NCBI RefSeq assembly: GCF_030582395.1
Contig: NZ_CP104381.1
Coordinates: forward strand, 2,108,001-2,172,000
Direction: 5' to 3'
From: Ralstonia pickettii
Lineage (GTDB): Bacteria > Pseudomonadota > Gammaproteobacteria > Burkholderiales > Burkholderiaceae
Length of the DNA stretch: 64,000 nt
Both the position numbers and the translations under genes were made by a program. Of this stretch, positions 8,761 through 17,279 are shown piece after piece. The notes under the pieces were generated by a model. That model was not told the DNA's origin. It did not search any database and worked only from the letters and a program-made list of their open reading frames with translations. How positions within the stretch are numbered: the stretch's first letter is position 1; the number at the start of each line of letters is the position of its first letter.

Positions 8761-9361
8761 TTTCTCCGTTCCATCGCGACGCGCTCGTTATGGCTGTCGA
8801 CGATGATTATTTCGAGCAGGTCATGCAGGTCTTCCTGGCCGTAGACGGTCTGTAGCTCGTGCAGCGTGGCGCGTTGCCGTGACAGCACCGCGCCGATGTT
8901 GCGCGGCACGTTGGGATACTCGATCAGGCGGCCGGTTGATTCGCCGACCCAGAAGCCTGCGTCGATGGGGCGGCGCCTGTAAAAAACTCCAGATGAAGGT
9001 CGAGCACAGCCTTGCGCAGCTTCAGGCGAGTGACCACCTCTTCGATGTCATCCTCGATGAGGTCGCGCGCGCCGCCCGCCTGGCCGCTAAACTCGTACTG
9101 CACGCACGTCATCATCTCGTCGAACAGGGGCTTGACGAGATCGAATGGCACTTTCGTCAGGGCTTTGATGCCAATGGCGGCCAGACCTGCCAGGCCTGCC
9201 TTCAGCACGTCGTCGTCCACGTCGACACCGCTCTGCATGAGGGCGAACAGCGCGCGCGCCGCCCACTCTTCCGAGCGGGTTGCCGGCATCTCTGTAATGC
9301 GGAACCGCTTGCCCTTGTCGCGGCCGTCGGTGGCGGTGAAAAATGAGGTCTTGCGTCCCAT
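8757..9361 (-). CDS. Tail assembly chaperone, -1 frameshift product (GT-type)
   Basis: The 145-residue chaperone contains a GAG TTT TTT ACA run; the six T are bases 8981-8986 read on the minus strand. A -1 slip there enters a frame that stays open for 74 more codons and ends at the TGA overlapping the tape measure GTG. The joined product is about 201 residues. The added part (beginning YRRRPIDAGFWVGES, ending MERRK) has no start codon with a good ribosome site of its own. This layout, two overlapping frames directly before the tape measure gene, is conserved in long-tailed phages. Frameshifting is inferred, not shown. Confidence 0.7.
8924..9361 (-). CDS. Tail assembly chaperone (G-type, zero frame)
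   Basis: A 145-residue mainly helical protein placed between tail tube and tape measure genes, the standard position of the tail chaperone. It opens MGRKTSFFTATDGRDKGKRF and has the ARALFALMQSG and GLAAIGIKAL helices. It likely coats the tape measure protein during tail assembly. The zero frame ends 57 bases after the T6 slippery run at 8981-8986. One base separates its ATG from the stop of the tube gene. Confidence 0.8.
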   Translation of the reverse strand: MGRKTSFFTATDGRDKGKRFRITEMPATRSEEWAARALFALMQSGVDVDDDVLKAGLAGLAAIGIKALTKVPFDLVKPLFDEMMTCVQYEFSGQAGGARDLIEDDIEEVVTRLKLRKAVLDLHLEFFTGAAPSTQASGSANQPAA

Positions 9362-9362
9362 G

Positions 9363-9797
9363 TCACATCGGCGCCGGGTGCACCGACTCCCAGGTGATTT
9401 CGTAGGTGACCGGCTGCAGCGTCTTCTTGCCGTCGGGCATGGCCTTGGCGCGCGTGAGCGTACCGTTGTTCATGGCGAACTTCTTGCCAGGGCCAGGCAA
9501 CGTCACGTTGCCGGATGCGGCGTACACGTCCTGCAGCGCGTCCTGCGCGGCGATCCACGCCTCGAAGAACGAGATCGACGGCGAATTTGCCATCAGCGTA
9601 ATGCGCCACTTGACGTTGTGCGGGATCCAGCCGCTCGCCTGCTTGCCGTCGAGACCAAGCTGGACTTCCGCCATTTCCATGTCGTCGGTGTCGAAGATGT
9701 CTTCGGCCGCGTAGCCTTGAATCTGCTGGGCCACCGGGAAGACCGGGATGACGGACAGCATGATCTGGCTGTTCGCGCTGGTGATAGAGCCTGCCAT
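9363..9797 (-). CDS. Tail tube protein
   Basis: A 144-residue protein with a strong AAGGAGA ribosome site. It lies immediately downstream of the sheath gene and upstream of the chaperones, which is where tube genes sit. The sequence is beta-rich (NSQIMLSVIPVFP, KWRITLMANSPS, VTYEITWESVHPAP), with the middle motif DTDDMEMAEVQLGLDGK. It would form the inner tube through which DNA passes. I recognise the family by context and overall pattern rather than by a diagnostic motif. Confidence 0.78.
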   Translation of the reverse strand: MAGSITSANSQIMLSVIPVFPVAQQIQGYAAEDIFDTDDMEMAEVQLGLDGKQASGWIPHNVKWRITLMANSPSISFFEAWIAAQDALQDVYAASGNVTLPGPGKKFAMNNGTLTRAKAMPDGKKTLQPVTYEITWESVHPAPM

Positions 9798-9809
9798 GTC
9801 GTTTTCTCC

Positions 9810-11531
9810 TTACTGAACCAGGACCGAGGCCATCTGGATCACGTGGACGGAACCGCCGTCCATGTACCAGAAGTTGACCGGCGGCGATTGGCGAGCGGCA
9901 CGGATCTGCGCTGCCGTCTGCGATGCGAGCACCTGGAGATACCAGCCGCGCGACGACAGCACCTTGTCGATGGCGACGCCGGCTGCGGTATTCACCTCGG
10001 CGGCCTGTGCGGCCGATAGCTGCACGCCGGGCTGCAGGCCGCCGAAGTTGGCGAACTGGTTGATCGGATCCAGCAGCCACGCCTCGATGAGTGCATCGCC
10101 CGCGCTGTTGTAGGGAACCGAGTTGGTCTGCGTCAGGCCAGTCATGATCGCGAGCTGGAACTGGTTGTTCAGCCAGATCTGATTCACATACGAGTCGATC
10201 CACTCGTATTGACCAGCGATCACGCCGTCCGTGAAGAACGTGAACTGCTGGTTGGCCGTCGCGAAGGCGCCGTAGCAGTTGTAGCCGTTCGCCTTGAGGT
10301 TCGTGTACGTTGTCGCGTCGGTCACCGTAGCGGCCAACCCGGATTGCGATTTGAACTTGGCGGTGATGCGGCCGGCGCGCGCACCGAAGTTGATCGAGGC
10401 GATCATCCCCATCAGATACGCCGCCTGGTTCACATCCTTGTAGATCGGCGCGACGCCCGACATGTTCGCCTGGCCAACGATGTAGCCGAGCGACGTGGTG
10501 GCCGGCACGGTGGTCGTCGGGCTCTGGTCGGTGTCCCACGCGGCGTACAGGTAGCGGTTGTTCTGCTGAGCCGTCCAGGTTGCGAAGGCTTGCTTCTGTG
10601 CGTTGCCGCTGCCGTTGTCCGGGTCGAACGCCGTCATGAACGACGCCCAGTTGGTCGTCACGCGCACGAGAGCGTTCATCGCGTTGGCAGGCGTCGAGGC
10701 GACGGCACCCTGCGAGAGCACCGCGCCGGTGGCCGACGTGAGAGCGAGGCCAGCCGCCAGGGTGCCGGTGGCATAGGCAACCGTGGACGCTGCGCCGGTG
10801 ATGGCCGACGTGACCACGAATGCGCTCGACACGCTGTCGAACGTGACAGCCGGTGCGACAAACGCGCCCGTCATCGATTCGCTTGCCACCGTCTGCGTGT
10901 TGTTCACCGTGTAGGTGCCCGTGCCGCCGGTACCGGTCAGGAAGCCAGTGACAACCGTGCCCGCTGCGATGCCAGTCCCTGCGAGCTGCTGGCCAACGGC
11001 AATCGTGCCCGCGCTAACAGCCGAGACCGTGAGCGTCGTGCCGCTGATCGCGCCAGTGAAAGCTGCGGAAGTTTGCGTGGTGCCGGCCAGCGCGGTCTGG
11101 ATCGCTGTGGCAGCGGCAGAGAAGCTCGACGCGCTTGCGAGGTTGATCGAGGCCGCCGCCCAGGTGAAGCCGTCTACCACCACCGACAGCGAGCCCGACA
11201 GCGCCTGAAGCTGTGAAAGCGTCATTGCCGCCAGAGAGCCGCCGCGCAGATAAGCCGCGACAGAAGCCGTCGGGTATTGCATAAAGCTGAGCGAGCCCGG
11301 CTTTTTTGTCGAATTGTCAAAGCCTTTGTAATAAACCGAGGCCAAAGACGCTTCAAGAGACGCGGGGCCGTAATAACTCGCGACAGCCAATTGCGTGGGA
11401 AAACTCGGCACGGTGCCAATCGGCGTGCGTGTATTCGTTGTGAGGATAACCCCCACCAGATCAAGCGCCGAGCCGCCCGCGCTGACGACGCTCGGATTCG
11501 CATTGGCGATAAGGGATGCCGGGATCGACAT
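9810..11531 (-). CDS. DUF3383 tail sheath protein
   Basis: A 573-residue protein of the DUF3383 family, the contractile sheath of this phage group; it shows the tail to be myovirus-type. The N-terminus [15 protein letters not shown] and the C-terminal half ([36 protein letters not shown]) are conserved sheath regions. Residues ~140-235 contain an extra Gly/Thr/Val-rich beta domain ([19 protein letters not shown] ... [11 protein letters not shown]). That domain type is widespread on phage surface proteins and looks inserted. The 5' part of the gene (11230-11530) is notably A+T-rich. Confidence 0.87.
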   Translation of the reverse strand: MSIPASLIANANPSVVSAGGSALDLVGVILTTNTRTPIGTVPSFPTQLAVASYYGPASLEASLASVYYKGFDNSTKKPGSLSFMQYPTASVAAYLRGGSLAAMTLSQLQALSGSLSVVVDGFTWAAASINLASASSFSAAATAIQTALAGTTQTSAAFTGAISGTTLTVSAVSAGTIAVGQQLAGTGIAAGTVVTGFLTGTGGTGTYTVNNTQTVASESMTGAFVAPAVTFDSVSSAFVVTSAITGAASTVAYATGTLAAGLALTSATGAVLSQGAVASTPANAMNALVRVTTNWASFMTAFDPDNGSGNAQKQAFATWTAQQNNRYLYAAWDTDQSPTTTVPATTSLGYIVGQANMSGVAPIYKDVNQAAYLMGMIASINFGARAGRITAKFKSQSGLAATVTDATTYTNLKANGYNCYGAFATANQQFTFFTDGVIAGQYEWIDSYVNQIWLNNQFQLAIMTGLTQTNSVPYNSAGDALIEAWLLDPINQFANFGGLQPGVQLSAAQAAEVNTAAGVAIDKVLSSRGWYLQVLASQTAAQIRAARQSPPVNFWYMDGGSVHVIQMASVLVQ

Positions 11532-11534
11532 GGT

Positions 11535-12080
11535 TTAGGCTCCGGGTGGATATGCCGCTTGAACGCTGGTCGTATTGACCTTAACGGTATTTGCGAAATC
11601 CTGCGGCGTTTGAGTGATTGGATTGTACTGAATAGCAGCGTCAATAATCCAACGCTGTTCAAACTGGTTTTCACCGTTAATAAACGGCATTTGTTTCGGT
11701 TCTTCGCAATAAAGCGGTTGAATTTGCGAATTTACGGACGCAAAAGAATTGCAGCCATATTCGTCGCGGAACAGCGTCGCGATGATCGCGGTGTTGTCGG
11801 CAGAGTTGGGGCCGTGCACATTGAGCTGCACGTGTAGCGCCATCGAGACGAGCGAATTGCGCGTGCCCTGGCCGGTGCCGGGGTCGGTGAACGTGTCGAC
11901 GTTCGTCGAGAGCCGCGGCATCGTGATGACGTTCATCGTCACGAAGTCCGGAACCGCTGGCTCGGCTACGCCGTTTTCCTGCGCCTTCACGACCTCGATG
12001 CCGGTCGGCAGGATGCCCAGCAAGAACGCGCGCAGCGCGGTGAAGACGTCGGTTTCTTTGATGCTGATGGTCGCGGGCAT
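11535..12080 (-). CDS. Phage neck terminator protein (gp12-like, LIC_12616 family)
   Basis: A 181-residue protein. The start is MPATISIKETDVF, three bases after the preceding gene's stop; the longer open frame upstream only shadows that gene. The pattern TALRAFLLGILPTGIEVVKAQ, a PxVPDFVTMNVI segment and RDEYGCNSF/EEPKQMPFINGENQFEQRW fits the neck terminator family. It probably caps the tail tube and joins it to the head. The 3' half is A+T-rich (11535-11760), continuing the patch that covers the start of the sheath gene. Confidence 0.75.
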   Translation of the reverse strand: MPATISIKETDVFTALRAFLLGILPTGIEVVKAQENGVAEPAVPDFVTMNVITMPRLSTNVDTFTDPGTGQGTRNSLVSMALHVQLNVHGPNSADNTAIIATLFRDEYGCNSFASVNSQIQPLYCEEPKQMPFINGENQFEQRWIIDAAIQYNPITQTPQDFANTVKVNTTSVQAAYPPGA

Positions 12081-12082
12081 GG

Positions 12083-12478
12083 TCAGCTCATCTGAAGTTG
12101 AATCGCCAGCGCGCACCAGTCCGGCCACGTCTCCAGCGGCTGCACGACGAGCCACGTCGTGCCCTGGAGGTTGGCCGGCACATTCGCGGTCGTGCCGAAC
12201 TGGAAGCGGTCCCCGCCTCCCTGCCCTGGCCGGTAGACGCTGCGCCAGTCGCCGTCGAGATACGCCTTGCGCAGCACGCCGCCGATGTTCAGGCCGTCGA
12301 GGTGCTGGATTTCCTTCGCCGACAGCGCCTGCACCTGCACGCTCTCGGTCGACGTGGTGCGCACGGGTGTGCGTCCACCGTCTGGCGCCGTTACATAGCC
12401 GCCGCTGCGCTGGAGCGTCGCCGGCACGTGCGGATTCACTGCGCCGATCACGCCTTTCACCACGCCATGCAGGTTCAT
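12083..12478 (-). CDS. Phage neck-region protein of unknown function
   Basis: A 131-residue protein whose ATG overlaps the previous stop (ATGA) and which ends two bases before the neck terminator start. It contains a YVTAPDGGRTPVR loop, then SVQVQALSAKEIQHLDGLN and a beta-rich C-terminus ending QLQMS. Neighbours are neck proteins on both sides, so it is probably an adaptor or minor tail/neck component. No motif lets me name it more closely. Confidence 0.68.
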   Translation of the reverse strand: MNLHGVVKGVIGAVNPHVPATLQRSGGYVTAPDGGRTPVRTTSTESVQVQALSAKEIQHLDGLNIGGVLRKAYLDGDWRSVYRPGQGGGDRFQFGTTANVPANLQGTTWLVVQPLETWPDWCALAIQLQMS

Positions 12479-12954
12479 TCCGACACCTCGCCATCAACGA
12501 TGTCGTAGGCCACCGAGTTCATCATGTGCTTGGTATCGCGCAGCACCTGGTCGTGCCCCTTCTTCTCGATGGTCGATTCCGCGTTCGGCGGATCAGAAAA
12601 CGTGGCGATGGTGCTCTTGATGTCGGTCATGGCTGCCTCGCCTGCCAGGCGCAGGGCGGCCTCGAAATCGCCGCCATTGCGCTGCACCGTCGCGCCGACC
12701 ACCTTCGACCAGCGCTTTCCTTTCGCCTGGGCCGTAGTGCGCATGAAGGGACGCGGCGGCGTCACGATGGTCTTGCCGTTGACGTTGCGGCTTGTGCCGT
12801 ATTCATTCCAGAAGGCGACCACGGCCGTCGGCTTGCCATCCGGGTACTGCGAGCCTTCGAGGATGCCGGCGCGCATGGTCTTGTTCGTGCCCTTCAGGTA
12901 CTGCGCGAGAGCGGCTTCCAGTTTGGCGCCGCCGGCGACCTTAGCTGCACACAT
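12475..12954 (-). CDS. HK97-gp10-like tail-head joining protein
   Basis: A 159-residue basic protein overlapping the DUF4054 gene upstream by 14 bases and coupled by ATGA to the next gene. The pattern TAVVAFWNEYGTSR followed by TPPRPFMRTTAQAK is characteristic of gp10/gpZ-like neck proteins, in which an E-x-G-x-x and P-x-R-P-F-M pair is conserved. The helical C-terminus (GEAAMTDIKSTIA) fits too. It probably helps tail completion or head-tail joining. Confidence 0.8.
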   Translation of the reverse strand: MCAAKVAGGAKLEAALAQYLKGTNKTMRAGILEGSQYPDGKPTAVVAFWNEYGTSRNVNGKTIVTPPRPFMRTTAQAKGKRWSKVVGATVQRNGGDFEAALRLAGEAAMTDIKSTIATFSDPPNAESTIEKKGHDQVLRDTKHMMNSVAYDIVDGEVSE

Positions 12955-13351
12955 GGGGAGCGGCGAAATACCGGAACATGCGGTATGGCAGCGCCATCTG
13001 CCAGAAGAGCAAGCCGTACTGGCTCTGCGCCCAGAATGCTGCGCTCTGCGACTGCACCTGCGCGAAGGTCGCGTTCACCGTGCCTTCGGTGGCGCCGGTC
13101 ATCTGGCCAACAAGGGCTGCTTGGGATCCATCACCTGCGCTGGCGCGGCCCATGAGGAACGCGATGTGGGCGGTGATGAGGTAGAGCAGGTTCGTGCGGA
13201 TCGTCAGATCCTGCACGATGGAAGCGGGGGTGTTATTCAGAAACGCCCCAGCCATGCCGAAATACATGGTGAGGGTGGTGGGCGACACCGCGGAGAACGC
13301 CGGAAACTGCGCCACGAAGGCCACCGGATCGAACGTGACGGTGCCGCCCAT
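12941..13351 (-). CDS. DUF4054 head-tail adaptor
   Basis: A 136-residue protein of the DUF4054 family, recognised by VAFVAQFPAFSAVSPTTLTMYF at its N-terminus (the FP.F..V....I..... pattern) and LLYLITAHIAFLM in the middle helix. The C-terminus has the usual SQYGLLFWQMALPYRM region. Members sit between capsid and neck genes and act as adaptors on the portal ring. The arrangement here is the same. Confidence 0.82.
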   Translation of the reverse strand: MGGTVTFDPVAFVAQFPAFSAVSPTTLTMYFGMAGAFLNNTPASIVQDLTIRTNLLYLITAHIAFLMGRASAGDGSQAALVGQMTGATEGTVNATFAQVQSQSAAFWAQSQYGLLFWQMALPYRMFRYFAAPHVCS

Positions 13352-13354
13352 GGC

Positions 13355-13753
13355 TTAAGCAGCCTTTGCCGTGCCGTCGGCAGACTTGTCTTCCGGGTGG
13401 GCGTTCGGGTTGTAGCCCTCGAAGCCGGTCTTCTCGCCTTCAGCTTCGCGCGCCTGCGATTCGCCGGACTTGTCGTCCTTGGCGGCGAAGATGAAGCCGT
13501 TGAGGTGCGCGGCCGACTTGCCGTGATCCTTAACGATCTGCTCCCAGTCGTCAGCATCCACGGTCGTGACACCGAAGCCCATCACGGCGTAGCGGCCCGG
13601 CATGTCGGTCACCTGCAGCTCGGAACGCTCGTCGCCATACATGCCGATCAGGCGCACCTCGCGGCCGTCCGGCATCGTGTAGCGAATGCCGTGCGGCAGC
13701 TTGCAGTACACCTTGACCGGCTTGGCGGCCTTCGTTTCTTGGGTTTCAGCCAT
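13355..13753 (-). CDS. Hypothetical phage head protein
   Basis: A 132-residue protein between the DUF2184 capsid and DUF4054 adaptor genes, each neighbour within a few bases. Residues 15-95 are compact (YCKLPHGIRYTMPDGREVRL, then GFGVTTVDADDWEQIV). The last ~35 residues are charged, Ala/Lys-rich and probably disordered. Small proteins in this slot are often capsid-associated or adaptor proteins, but I cannot assign it. Confidence 0.68.
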   Translation of the reverse strand: MAETQETKAAKPVKVYCKLPHGIRYTMPDGREVRLIGMYGDERSELQVTDMPGRYAVMGFGVTTVDADDWEQIVKDHGKSAAHLNGFIFAAKDDKSGESQAREAEGEKTGFEGYNPNAHPEDKSADGTAKAA

Positions 13754-13754
13754 G

Positions 13755-14765
13755 TCAGACCCCCAGCATCTGGGCGATGAAGTTCGGGTAATAGATCACT
13801 GCGCCCCAGGCATGCCCCGACTTTTTCTCGGAGAAGTAGGACGAGTGGCGGACCACGCCGTGGGCGCGCATGCGCTCGGCGTAGGCGAGTTCGCCAGTCG
13901 GGAAGCCCTCGACATCCTGGATGATCATCTGCACCAGGTTGCCGCTGGTCGTGGCGAACTCGGGGATCGTCTCGATCGTCATGTTCGGATAGGCCAGCTT
14001 CAGACGATCCTTGAGCACCTGACCGTAGTTGTTCTGCTTGGTCAGGTTTTGCTCGACAACGTTGGGAATCCCAACGGTCGCCTTGGACTTCGTGTTGATG
14101 AGGCCGCCGCCCTGGCTGATTGCGTTCGCCCACAGCAGCACGAAGTCGGCATAGATCTCGTCCGAGTTCTTCTGCGCCCAGGTATTGCCGTTTGCGCCAG
14201 TGGTCGGTGCCACCGGAGCGATCAGCGACGGATCGTTCATCAGACCGTAGTTTTGCAGCCCGCTCACGCCGAACAAGAAGATGTTGTTTTCCTTCTTGCG
14301 CAGAATCAGTGCCGATGCTCGCTGTTGGTTTTGGGCGTAGTTCAAACGCGCCTTTGCGGCCACGTCCATCTGCTTGTCGCCCCACTGCGTGTTCGTCTGG
14401 AACCCGTAGGACTGACGTTGCGGGAAGTTCGTGTTGTGGCTCGACTGGCCGTTCTCGCTGAAATCGCCGTAGGTCGCGGTTTCACCTTCCGACTCCACAA
14501 CCATGAAGGTCGTGGTGTTGGTTGCCCAGTCGCCCTTCTGCACCGCGCCGTAGAGCAGCTCGGCGTTCATCGGAGCCGTGAGCACTTCGATCACACGCGG
14601 GTCGAAGTAGTTGGTGAGCATCGCGGGGATGCCGTTGTTGGGTTGCGTGACCATGGGGCCGGCCGCGTCCATTGCGGCGACCAGCTTGGTGCGCGTCGGG
14701 GCGTCCAGCAGCTCGGCGCCATGCGGCAGATGGATGCCGTAATCCTTCAGTTGGTCGAGCTTCAT
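13755..14765 (-). CDS. DUF2184 major capsid protein
   Basis: A 336-residue protein of the DUF2184 family, the major capsid of DUF3383-sheath phages. Diagnostic stretches include the N-terminal YFDPRVIEVLTAPMNAELLYG and the central RKKENNIFLFGVSGLQNYGLMN. The C-terminal region holds HSSYFSEKKSGHAWGAVIYYPNFIAQMLG. It forms the icosahedral shell and is expected to adopt the HK97 fold. It overlaps the cement gene upstream by ATGA, which links production of shell and decoration protein. Confidence 0.86.
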   Translation of the reverse strand: MKLDQLKDYGIHLPHGAELLDAPTRTKLVAAMDAAGPMVTQPNNGIPAMLTNYFDPRVIEVLTAPMNAELLYGAVQKGDWATNTTTFMVVESEGETATYGDFSENGQSSHNTNFPQRQSYGFQTNTQWGDKQMDVAAKARLNYAQNQQRASALILRKKENNIFLFGVSGLQNYGLMNDPSLIAPVAPTTGANGNTWAQKNSDEIYADFVLLWANAISQGGGLINTKSKATVGIPNVVEQNLTKQNNYGQVLKDRLKLAYPNMTIETIPEFATTSGNLVQMIIQDVEGFPTGELAYAERMRAHGVVRHSSYFSEKKSGHAWGAVIYYPNFIAQMLGV

Positions 14766-15238
14766 GCCAGTTGGCTCCAGGTCGAGATCTTGATGACAGC
14801 GCCAGCAGCACCGCCGCGCGAGACGACGAAAGCTGTCTCCACTGCGCCGGTGATGGTTGCGCCGGCCGCGCCGAACTGCAGCGTGCCGTCGGCCAGCGTT
14901 GCGAAGACTTTCTGGCCGAGAGTGGCAGCGTTGGCAGATTTGGCGAAGAACTCACCGCGTTCCGCTACTTGCACCGGGAAACCGGCCGGCACCTGCATGC
15001 TGTACTCCTGCAGGTAGTTCGGAATCACGCCGGTCTGATCCGTGATCGCGAAGCCCAACGGCTTGCCGGTGCCGGTGTTCTGCACTTGGTTGTCGGTATC
15101 CGTACCGGGCCACACGAAGGCGGCCACAGTGACGGGGGTCTGTGCCACGCGCGAGATGACCGAGATCGGGTTCATCGAGGCGCGTGCGCCCGGCGTGCCG
15201 ACCTCCGGCTGGAGACGTACTGCGTTCGGGAAAGGCAT
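14762..15238 (-). CDS. Gp24-like structural cement protein
   Basis: A 158-residue protein between the protease/scaffold gene and the capsid gene. The pattern is that of Gp24-type cement proteins: an N-terminal MNPISVISRVAQ and a central FVWPGTDTDNQVQNTG. These are followed by repeated beta strands ending FVVSRGGAAGAVIKISTW. Such proteins stabilise the expanded capsid by binding its outer surface. The ATGA overlap with the capsid gene supports co-translation. Confidence 0.78.
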   Translation of the reverse strand: MPFPNAVRLQPEVGTPGARASMNPISVISRVAQTPVTVAAFVWPGTDTDNQVQNTGTGKPLGFAITDQTGVIPNYLQEYSMQVPAGFPVQVAERGEFFAKSANAATLGQKVFATLADGTLQFGAAGATITGAVETAFVVSRGGAAGAVIKISTWSQLA

Positions 15239-15250
15239 GGTCGGTCGTCC

Positions 15251-16486
15251 TTACGCGTGGTTGATCTTGGCGAGGCCCGGGAAGAGCTTGTGCAGCTCGG
15301 CGCCGGTCTTCTCGTCGCTGGCGGTCAGCACCGGCGAGCCGGGGCGGTTCTGGAGCAGCACGTCGACGATGCCCGCATAGGCCACCTTCTCGTGCTTCTC
15401 GGGGTCCATGCCGCCGACCTTGAGGGCGTGCGCATAGATGGCCTCGGCAGAGTCGAAGGCCATGGCGTCGATCTTGCCGGTGATCGGCGCAACCTTGTCG
15501 GCTGCGCGGAAGCGGCCTTCGATCGACTGGCGCACACCGTCGGTCGCCACCTTGATCTTGGCGTCCATGGCCGAAGCATTCTTCGCCTCCTCGGCCTTGC
15601 GGGCTTCCTCGGCGCGGGCTTCTTCGTCCTGGGCGGCCTTGCGCTTGGCTTCCTCGTCTTCGTCGCTGGCGCCCTTGGGTTCGAGCTTGGCGATCAGTTC
15701 CTTCAGCAGGCCGACGATCTCGGCGCTGCCGTTGTCCTGTGCCTGCGTCGGCTCGCCGCCGAGTGCCTGCACTTCTTCGAGGGCCTCTTCCAGCGCTTGT
15801 TCGGCGGCTTCGGTGTCGAGGCCCTCGTCCATCGCCACCTTGAGCTTCGGCAGTCGCGCCTTGAGCGCGGCCTGTTGCTTCGGGTTCAGTTTCACGGTTC
15901 GTACCTTTTCAGGGGGTTGGATTTGGGAGTCGGCGACCAGCACATCGGGACCGGCGCGGCCCTCTACGACTAAAGCGACGTGATTGCCTTCAATCTGCGT
16001 CATCTTTATTTCGTATGGCTGGGAATTATATGAGCCATTTTCCAAAACGGGAACGTAGCGATAAGAACTGCTCAATTCTCGTTGCTCGTCAGACTCAATT
16101 TTCCCGATGAATTCGGCGTCCCAGAACGCCAAATCATTGGTTAAATACTCACCGTCAAATTGCGAATTAGAGCCAGTAGTCCCGATAATCAGTTCCTTTT
16201 TCGGGTCTTTTGCACTTACGTGTTTGTGGACAGCGAGGATGGGCAGCTTGTTGAACGTGGAGGCCGCGCGGCGCAGCTCTTCTGGCGGCCGGAAGACGTT
16301 GTAGACACGATCTGGATCGAGCCCGAGCTCTTCGCCGCCGACGATCTCACGGCCCCAGTACGGATTCACATCTGCTTTAGAGATTCGGCTTACGGCCACT
16401 TTCATGCGACCGTCTTTATCGAAAGAACGCACCGTTTCTTTATCAAAAGCCAGAATTACCTCGGATTTATTCATCATCTTCATCAT
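15251..16486 (-). CDS. DUF2213 prohead protease / scaffold protein
   Basis: About 411 residues. Four in-frame ATG codons (16474-16486) crowd the start and overlap the end of the head morphogenesis gene, so the exact start is uncertain. Residues ~1-190 are the DUF2213 region (RSFDKDGRMKVAVSRISKADVNPYWGREI, ELSSSYRYVPVLENG, QIEGNHVALVVEGRAG), which contains the conserved GNHVAL histidine. The rest is a long charged helix rich in Glu/Ala/Lys (residues ~200-330), typical of a scaffold. It probably processes itself and head proteins during assembly. The 5' half is A+T-rich (15990-16486) compared with neighbours. Confidence 0.8.
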   Translation of the reverse strand: MMKMMNKSEVILAFDKETVRSFDKDGRMKVAVSRISKADVNPYWGREIVGGEELGLDPDRVYNVFRPPEELRRAASTFNKLPILAVHKHVSAKDPKKELIIGTTGSNSQFDGEYLTNDLAFWDAEFIGKIESDEQRELSSSYRYVPVLENGSYNSQPYEIKMTQIEGNHVALVVEGRAGPDVLVADSQIQPPEKVRTVKLNPKQQAALKARLPKLKVAMDEGLDTEAAEQALEEALEEVQALGGEPTQAQDNGSAEIVGLLKELIAKLEPKGASDEDEEAKRKAAQDEEARAEEARKAEEAKNASAMDAKIKVATDGVRQSIEGRFRAADKVAPITGKIDAMAFDSAEAIYAHALKVGGMDPEKHEKVAYAGIVDVLLQNRPGSPVLTASDEKTGAELHKLFPGLAKINHA

Positions 16487-17279
16487 CAACACCGGGAATG
16501 ATTGGAGCGGCCACACATCCGCAATTTATCTCTTCACCTGGAAAAGTCCACTTGCCGTCAATAAAAAGGCCTTTTGCCAGATCAAAAACCTTTCCATTGG
16601 CGTGCACATGCGACGGGCGCGGCGTCTTGCCGCCGCCGGTGTGCATCCAGCGCGCTTTCGTGACGCCCAGCGAAAGCTGGCGGGCGCGCGCCATCTGCGC
16701 GGTGGCCTTGTTGTTCTGGTCGTTGGCGATCAGCTTCGCGCGGCGGCGGGTGACGGCGTAGCGCTCCTGCAGCTCGTCGGTGAGCGTCTTCAGGTCGCGG
16801 CCGGCGGCCACGCTGCGCATCACCAGCCCTTCCACCTCGGTGGCGTATTCCGACTGAATCGACTTGATGAGCGAGACGTTTTCCTGCACGGTCGCCTGCA
16901 TCACGGTGTTCGTGAGAATCGTGTCCTTCATCGTGACGGCCATGCCGGTGGCGGACACGACGGACTGCCGCACGGCGTTCATGGCGTGCCGGTCGATCTT
17001 CCCGATGAAGTAGTCGGCGAGGTCTGGCGCCTTCTCGGCGAACATCTTTCGCCACTGCGTCGCGCGCTTGCGCAGCTCGTCGCCCAGGGTACGGGCCGGG
17101 CTGGCGTCGGTGGCAATCTCGCTCTCGCGCTTGCGGTAGGCGGCCGTCAACCAGTAGATGGTCGAGCGGTGCATCTCATCGATGAGGCGTTCCAGCGAGC
17201 GCTGGTAGCTGATGCGGGCGGTGGCGCTGGGGCGCGCCGGGCGCATCTCGCCGCGCACTTTGGGTGCGCGCGCCGGCAT
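16467..17279 (-). CDS. Head morphogenesis protein (SPP1 gp7 / Mu gpF type)
   Basis: A 270-residue minor head protein overlapping the portal stop by one base (TGATG). The C-terminal half has the conserved pattern: LIANDQNNKATAQMARAR, then a KARWMHTGGGKTPRPSHV loop with a Trp and His, then a Cys-containing ending (INCGCVAAP). The N-terminal part is helical. Proteins of this family bind the portal and are injected or help DNA packaging. The acidic C-terminus (VDDEDDE) overlaps the start of the next gene. Confidence 0.85.
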   Translation of the reverse strand: MPARAPKVRGEMRPARPSATARISYQRSLERLIDEMHRSTIYWLTAAYRKRESEIATDASPARTLGDELRKRATQWRKMFAEKAPDLADYFIGKIDRHAMNAVRQSVVSATGMAVTMKDTILTNTVMQATVQENVSLIKSIQSEYATEVEGLVMRSVAAGRDLKTLTDELQERYAVTRRRAKLIANDQNNKATAQMARARQLSLGVTKARWMHTGGGKTPRPSHVHANGKVFDLAKGLFIDGKWTFPGEEINCGCVAAPIIPGVDDEDDE

